A stretch of DNA of 64,000 nucleotides, taken from assembly GCA_017465865.1 (NCBI GenBank), contig JAFTVF010000007.1, positions 1 to 64,000 on the forward strand, given 5' to 3'. The position numbers and the translations under genes are program-made. Position 1 is the stretch's first letter, and the number at the start of each line of letters is the position of its first letter. A model generated the notes under the pieces. That model saw nothing but the letters and a program-made list of their open reading frames with translations, was not told where the DNA came from and searched no databases. The DNA is from Clostridia bacterium (GTDB lineage: Bacteria > Bacillota > Clostridia > Christensenellales > Borkfalkiaceae). Shown here one piece after another: positions 60,567 through 64,000 of the stretch.

Positions 60567-61265
60567 TCACACGATCGAAAACCCGCCGTTTACGGGCAGA
60601 TCGATCCCCGTTACGTACTCGTTTTCCTCCAAATACACCACCGCGCGGGCAACGTCCTCGCCCGTGCCCAGCCGTCCCATAGGGATCTCCGCTTTGATTT
60701 CTTGCATATTCTCCGCGGAAAAATGCGCGTTCATCGGCGTATCGATCACGCCGGGCGAAACGCTGTTCACGCGTATCCCCGACCAGCCAAGCTCTTTGGC
60801 AAGCGCTTTCGTGAACCCGATCAGCGCGGCTTTGGAAGCGGAATACACGCTCTCACAGCTGCCGCCGACCTCTCCCCAAACGGAAGAAATATTCACGATT
60901 AAGCCGCTTTTTTTGTCTAACATACCCTTTACGGCTTCGCGGGCGCATAAAAACGCCCCGCCCATATTGACCGACATAACGCGGGAAAATTCCTCGTAAG
61001 AAACGTCCTGTATCTGTTTGATAAGCGAAACGCCCGCGTTGTTGACGAGAATATCCACTTTGCCGAGCTTTGCAAACAAAGCCTCGACCTGTTTTTCCTC
61101 CGAAACGTCAACGCGGTAGGTTTCTACGCCCGCCGCGGCGATTTTTTTTGCGCTCGTTTCGTCTTGGGAATACGCCGCGCATACCCGATAGCCTTTTTTC
61201 AAAAAAGCCAAGGCGATCGCTTCTCCGATACCGCGCACGCCGCCCGTTACCAAAACCGTTTTCAT
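60567..61265 (-). CDS. Short-chain dehydrogenase/reductase (FabG-like)
   Basis: A classical SDR: cofactor motif VTGGVRGIGEAIA, NNAG, catalytic Ser in NISSVWGEVG and YSASK, with PGVIDTPMN after. The 232 residues match 3-oxoacyl-ACP reductase size. Arg/Tyr context after the first strand suggests NADP(H). Substrate unknown; no fatty-acid genes nearby. It follows aroK by 21 bases and may be the last gene of the aro operon. Confidence 0.9.
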   Translation of the reverse strand: MKTVLVTGGVRGIGEAIALAFLKKGYRVCAAYSQDETSAKKIAAAGVETYRVDVSEEKQVEALFAKLGKVDILVNNAGVSLIKQIQDVSYEEFSRVMSVNMGGAFLCAREAVKGMLDKKSGLIVNISSVWGEVGGSCESVYSASKAALIGFTKALAKELGWSGIRVNSVSPGVIDTPMNAHFSAENMQEIKAEIPMGRLGTGEDVARAVVYLEENEYVTGIDLPVNGGFSIV

Positions 61266-61286
61266 TGCATACCTGCCTGCCTGTTT

Positions 61287-61799
61287 TTACTTTTCACAGC
61301 CCGTCAGCGCCACGATCTCTTGCGCGATTTCTTCGGGCGTTTTCCCGTCCACGTCCACGATATAATCGGCAACGTGCTCGTATACGGGCGTGCGCTCTTT
61401 CATCAGTCTTGCCAGCCGATCTCGGATATTTTCCGTAGACGTTTGCAAAAGCGGGCGTTCCCCGTCCACTTTCAATCTCCTTGCCAAGGTGTCGAGCGTT
61501 GCGCGCAGGAATACGATCTTGCCGTTTTCCTGCAACACGGCGTTGTTTTCGCTCTTTAATACCAACCCACCGCCTGTGGATATGATCAGATTGTCTTTTT
61601 TCGCAAGCTCTTTGACGATCTCCGTTTCGAGTTTTCTAAAATGCGCCTCGCCGTAATACTCGAAGATGTCCGCGATCTTACCGTACTTATCGACGATAAG
61701 CCCGTCCGTGTCGTACCATCTACGACCCGTCAGCTCCGCGATCTTGATCCCGATGGTCGTTTTGCCCGCGCCCATCATTCCGCATAAAATAAGGTTCAT
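61287..61799 (-). CDS. aroK: Shikimate kinase
   Basis: Known role: phosphorylates shikimate at C3-OH. The 170-residue protein has Walker A GMMGAGKTTIG, the shikimate-binding DTDGLIVDKYG, FRKLETEIV, ISTGGGLVL and LKVDGERPLL. Part of the aroA-aroE-aroQ-aroK run. Confidence 0.95.
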   Translation of the reverse strand: MNLILCGMMGAGKTTIGIKIAELTGRRWYDTDGLIVDKYGKIADIFEYYGEAHFRKLETEIVKELAKKDNLIISTGGGLVLKSENNAVLQENGKIVFLRATLDTLARRLKVDGERPLLQTSTENIRDRLARLMKERTPVYEHVADYIVDVDGKTPEEIAQEIVALTGCEK

Positions 61800-61811
61800 A
61801 GTCCACCTCTG

Positions 61812-62252
61812 TTATTTCGTAAGCGTTTCCTTTAATCCCACGATCGCCGCGATATAGCTCGCCGAGCCAAAACCGCAAACCACGCCTTTACAAACCTGAG
61901 AAATCACGCTCTTATGCCGAAATTCGTCGCGCGCGTGTACGTTGGAGATATGCACCTCGGCTACGGGAATATCAATCGACGCGATCGCGTCGCGAAGCGC
62001 GTAGCTGTAATGGGTAAACGCACCTGCGTTCAGCAAGATCCCGTCGCAGGTCTTATTCAAAAACGCTTCGTGGAGCTTATTCACCAGCTCGCCCTCGATA
62101 TTGCTCTGATAAAATTCCGCGCTGTCGCCGTTTTGCGCGCAGAACGCGGAGATCTTCGCGTTGATATCCGCCAAGGTTGCCGTGCCGTAAACGCCTTTTT
62201 CGCGCTTGCCCGTGAGATTGAGATTGACACCGTTGATCACTAAAAATTTCAT
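61812..62252 (-). CDS. aroQ: 3-dehydroquinate dehydratase, type II
   Basis: Known role: dehydroquinate to dehydroshikimate. The 146-residue protein has the N-terminal LVINGVNLNLTGKREKGVYG (catalytic Tyr in YG), FYQSNIEGELVNKLHEA, LNAGAFTHYSYALRDAI and VAEVHISNVHARDEFRHKS (catalytic His). The Leu-Thr-Gly in place of the usual LLG-R-P is a minor variation. Confidence 0.94.
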   Translation of the reverse strand: MKFLVINGVNLNLTGKREKGVYGTATLADINAKISAFCAQNGDSAEFYQSNIEGELVNKLHEAFLNKTCDGILLNAGAFTHYSYALRDAIASIDIPVAEVHISNVHARDEFRHKSVISQVCKGVVCGFGSASYIAAIVGLKETLTK

Positions 62253-62275
62253 AACCGTCCGTCCTCCGTTCGATT

Positions 62276-63079
62276 TTATTTACTGAGATATTTTTGATAC
62301 AGCGCTTTTGCCTGCGCCTCGCTCGGCTGTATCCTAAGATACAGACAATCGGCAAAATACGCCTGATAAAAAAGCATCGCCGCGCCGTTGAGCGTACGCA
62401 AGCCCTGCGCCCTCGCCAAACGCAAAAACTCCGACTGTGGCGGCGTGTAAATGAGATCCACCGCCGTTTCCGCGCCCGAAAACGCTTTTGCCGTTACGGG
62501 GGAAACGCCCTCGGTATCGTGCATGCCCACGCCCGTACAGTTGACGAGCATATCGTACCCGCCCGCCTCGGGATCGGGCGACGGGGTTAACCCAAGCTCT
62601 TGACACACCTGAGCGAGCTTTTCACTATTCCGTTGATAGATATGCACGGTTGCGCCCGCTTGCTTTAACGCGACCGCCGTGCTCCTGCCCGAACCGCCCG
62701 CGCCGAGCACGAGTACTTTTTTCCCGTTCACGGCAAAACCTGCCGTCGCAAGCATCATTAAAAAGCCTTTCCCGTCGGTGTTATAGCCTCTGCCCGTGGC
62801 GTTTACCACCGTGTTCACCGCGTCGTAGTCAAGCGCGTCGCCCGTTAGCTCGGAAAGATATGCCATCACGTCGCGCTTATAGGGAATGGTAACGTTAAAG
62901 CCGTCGAAATCCCCCAAAAGGGTGCGCATAGTGCTGTCAAAGTCTTCCTTGGGCACGGAGAAACGCTGATATTCGCAAACGTAGCCCATTTCGCCCAAAA
63001 TAAATTTATGGATCGGCTCGCTGGGGGATTTGGAAACGTCTTTTCCGATAAGCCCCAAACGGATCGTTTTTCCGTTCAT
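62276..63079 (-). CDS. aroE: Shikimate dehydrogenase
   Basis: Known role: NADPH-dependent reduction of dehydroshikimate. The protein has GLIGKDVSKSPSEPIHKF, FDGFNVTIPYKRDVM (catalytic Lys), YNTDGKGFLMML (Asp), the dinucleotide motif VLGAGGSGRSTAVAL and LVNCTGVGMHD. The ATG at 63079 is used because GGGG is 10 bases upstream and only one base from the alternative ATG at 63088. aroA ends 18 bases upstream. Confidence 0.94.
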   Translation of the reverse strand: MNGKTIRLGLIGKDVSKSPSEPIHKFILGEMGYVCEYQRFSVPKEDFDSTMRTLLGDFDGFNVTIPYKRDVMAYLSELTGDALDYDAVNTVVNATGRGYNTDGKGFLMMLATAGFAVNGKKVLVLGAGGSGRSTAVALKQAGATVHIYQRNSEKLAQVCQELGLTPSPDPEAGGYDMLVNCTGVGMHDTEGVSPVTAKAFSGAETAVDLIYTPPQSEFLRLARAQGLRTLNGAAMLFYQAYFADCLYLRIQPSEAQAKALYQKYLSK

Positions 63080-63097
63080 CGTATACATACCCCTTTG

Positions 63098-64000
63098 TTA
63101 ATACAGATTTACGCCGAGTTTTGCAAAGAAATCGGGGAAGGAGATCGCGCAACATTCGGGGCGGGCGATACAGCCCCCTTTTTCGCTTGCAATCAGCGCG
63201 ACCGCGCCCGTCATCGCGATACGGTGATCGAGATAGCTGTCGATATTCCCGCCCGTAAGCGTTTTCTTACCGCGGATGACAAACCCGTCGGGAAGCTCTT
63301 CGCAATCCCCGCCGATATTGTTGATCAATTCCGCCGTCGTCTTGATCCTGTCGCTTTCCTTTACGCGCAGCTCTTTCGCGCCCGTGATACGGCTTTCGCC
63401 CTCCGCAAACGCGCAAAGCAGCGCCACCAGCGGCATTTCGTCGATCATTGCGGGAATATCCTCTGCCGTAAGCTCGATCGCTCGCATAGCCGATTTTTCC
63501 ACGAGGATATCCGCCGTTTCCTCACCGCCCGAAACCCGTCTGTTGAGCAACGAGTATTTTACTCCCAACAAATCAAAGGCTTTGAGTATCCCGTCCGCGT
63601 GGGATTGATCCCTACGTTTTTACAGAGCGTTTTGCCTTTGAGCGCGCCGAGCGCCATAAAATACGCCGCCGAGGAAATATCCGAGGGCACGCAAACGTCG
63701 ATCGCGCGGAGAGTGCTCCGCTTTACCGTTACGGTGTTCCCGTCCACGCGGATATCCGCGCCCATTGCGGCGAGCATACGCTCGGTATGATCCCGCGATT
63801 TTACGGGTTCGGTAACGCTCGTTTCCCCGTCCGCGGAGATACCCGCGAGCAATATCGCGCTCTTGACCTGCGCCGAAGCGACGGAAATGCGTATATCCGC
63901 GCCGTGCAAGGGCTTGGGCGAAACGATTACGGGCGCGTGTCCGTCCGTCGTTCTCACCTCCGCACCGAGCATGGCTAACGGCTCTGCCACCCGTTTCATG
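63098..64000 (-). pseudogene. aroA: 3-phosphoshikimate 1-carboxyvinyltransferase (EPSP synthase), frameshifted and truncated by window edge
   Basis: Two overlapping frames make up one AroA. The upstream frame (63559 to the edge) has MKRVAEPLAMLGAEV, SAQVKSAILLAGISADGETSV, SRDHTERML and ISSAAYFMALGAL; it reaches VGINPTRTG and then reads nonsense (YSKPLICWE). The downstream frame (63098-63571) continues with DEMPLVALLCAFAEGESRI, LRVKESDRIKTTAELI and DHRIAMTGAVALIAS. Joining needs one extra base near 63590-63592, where three G on the minus strand would be four for TGILKAF. Either a real one-base deletion, a recoding site, or a sequencing/assembly error in a G run. The N-terminal third lies beyond the window. 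Confidence 0.85.

Overview
The window reads as chromosomal housekeeping DNA from a low-to-mid GC Firmicute of the class Clostridia. No rRNA, tRNA, transposase, phage gene or CRISPR array was found. The taxonomic pointers are a long Bacillus/Clostridium-type SRP RNA with an Alu domain, a T-box leader ahead of pheST, a class III fructose-1,6-bisphosphatase, CdaA, YlxR/YlxQ in the infB operon, an ECF transporter core next to truA, and the order dgt-dnaG-rpoD-trmK-nif3-zinc ribbon. Species or genus cannot be named from the sequence alone. Nearly every gene lies on the minus strand. The plus-strand exceptions are the SRP RNA, a polysaccharide deacetylase lipoprotein, a class V aminotransferase (cysteine desulfurase-like) and one small unknown ORF.

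Layout, low to high coordinate (minus-strand operons are transcribed from high to low). 1-8.1 kb: a LysR fragment, mnmE, a four-gene unit ecfA (fused)-ecfT-truA-orf with its own promoter and terminator, a ComEC-type MBL-fold protein without metal ligands, and mrp. 8.2-8.6 kb: SRP RNA with promoter and terminator. 8.6-16.5 kb: dinB, a thioredoxin-reductase-like flavoprotein, a 171-bp near-palindrome, a sugar-kinase-like phosphotransferase, the deacetylase, an esterase, aspartokinase, a 34-residue CdaR remnant and cdaA. 16.6-20.4 kb: holA, comEC without its MBL domain, nrnA. 20.4-26.1 kb: the rimP-nusA-ylxR-ylxQ-infB-rbfA operon, interrupted after nusA by a symmetrical hairpin-array repeat. 26.1-36.2 kb: fbp, a PolC-like exonuclease, ispG, a second palindromic element, nrdR, rarA, pheA, aroF, coaD, rsmD and a membrane protein.

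36.3-44.1 kb: the macromolecular-synthesis operon dgt-dnaG-rpoD-trmK-nif3-zinc ribbon-alr-5-FTHF cyclo-ligase. 44.3-46.7 kb: GT8 glycosyltransferase, a PlsC-type acyltransferase and a CrtO-like membrane protein. 47-50 kb: pepP-efp and dtd-phnP-like. 50-56.4 kb: T-box-pheS-pheT-truB-ribF-TIM barrel protein. 56.4-60.6 kb: mscL, two small ORFs, nth (apparently leaderless), DUF3343 divergent from a cysteine-desulfurase-like enzyme, and small unknown proteins. 60.6-64 kb: an SDR followed by the shikimate genes aroK-aroQ-aroE-aroA; the aroA reading frame is broken by a one-base shift and runs off the window.

Together the genes cover translation factors and tRNA modification, replication and repair, cyclic-di-AMP signalling, vitamin uptake, and most of the route from DAHP to chorismate and phenylpyruvate. 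The items most worth a second look are not a new gene cassette. They are departures from family norms: the hairpin-array element, a dead MBL protein apart from an MBL-less ComEC, a thioredoxin reductase without NADPH-site motifs, a CdaR reduced to one helix, a polymerase-less PolC-like exonuclease, an altered MnmE G3 motif, and the aroA frameshift.
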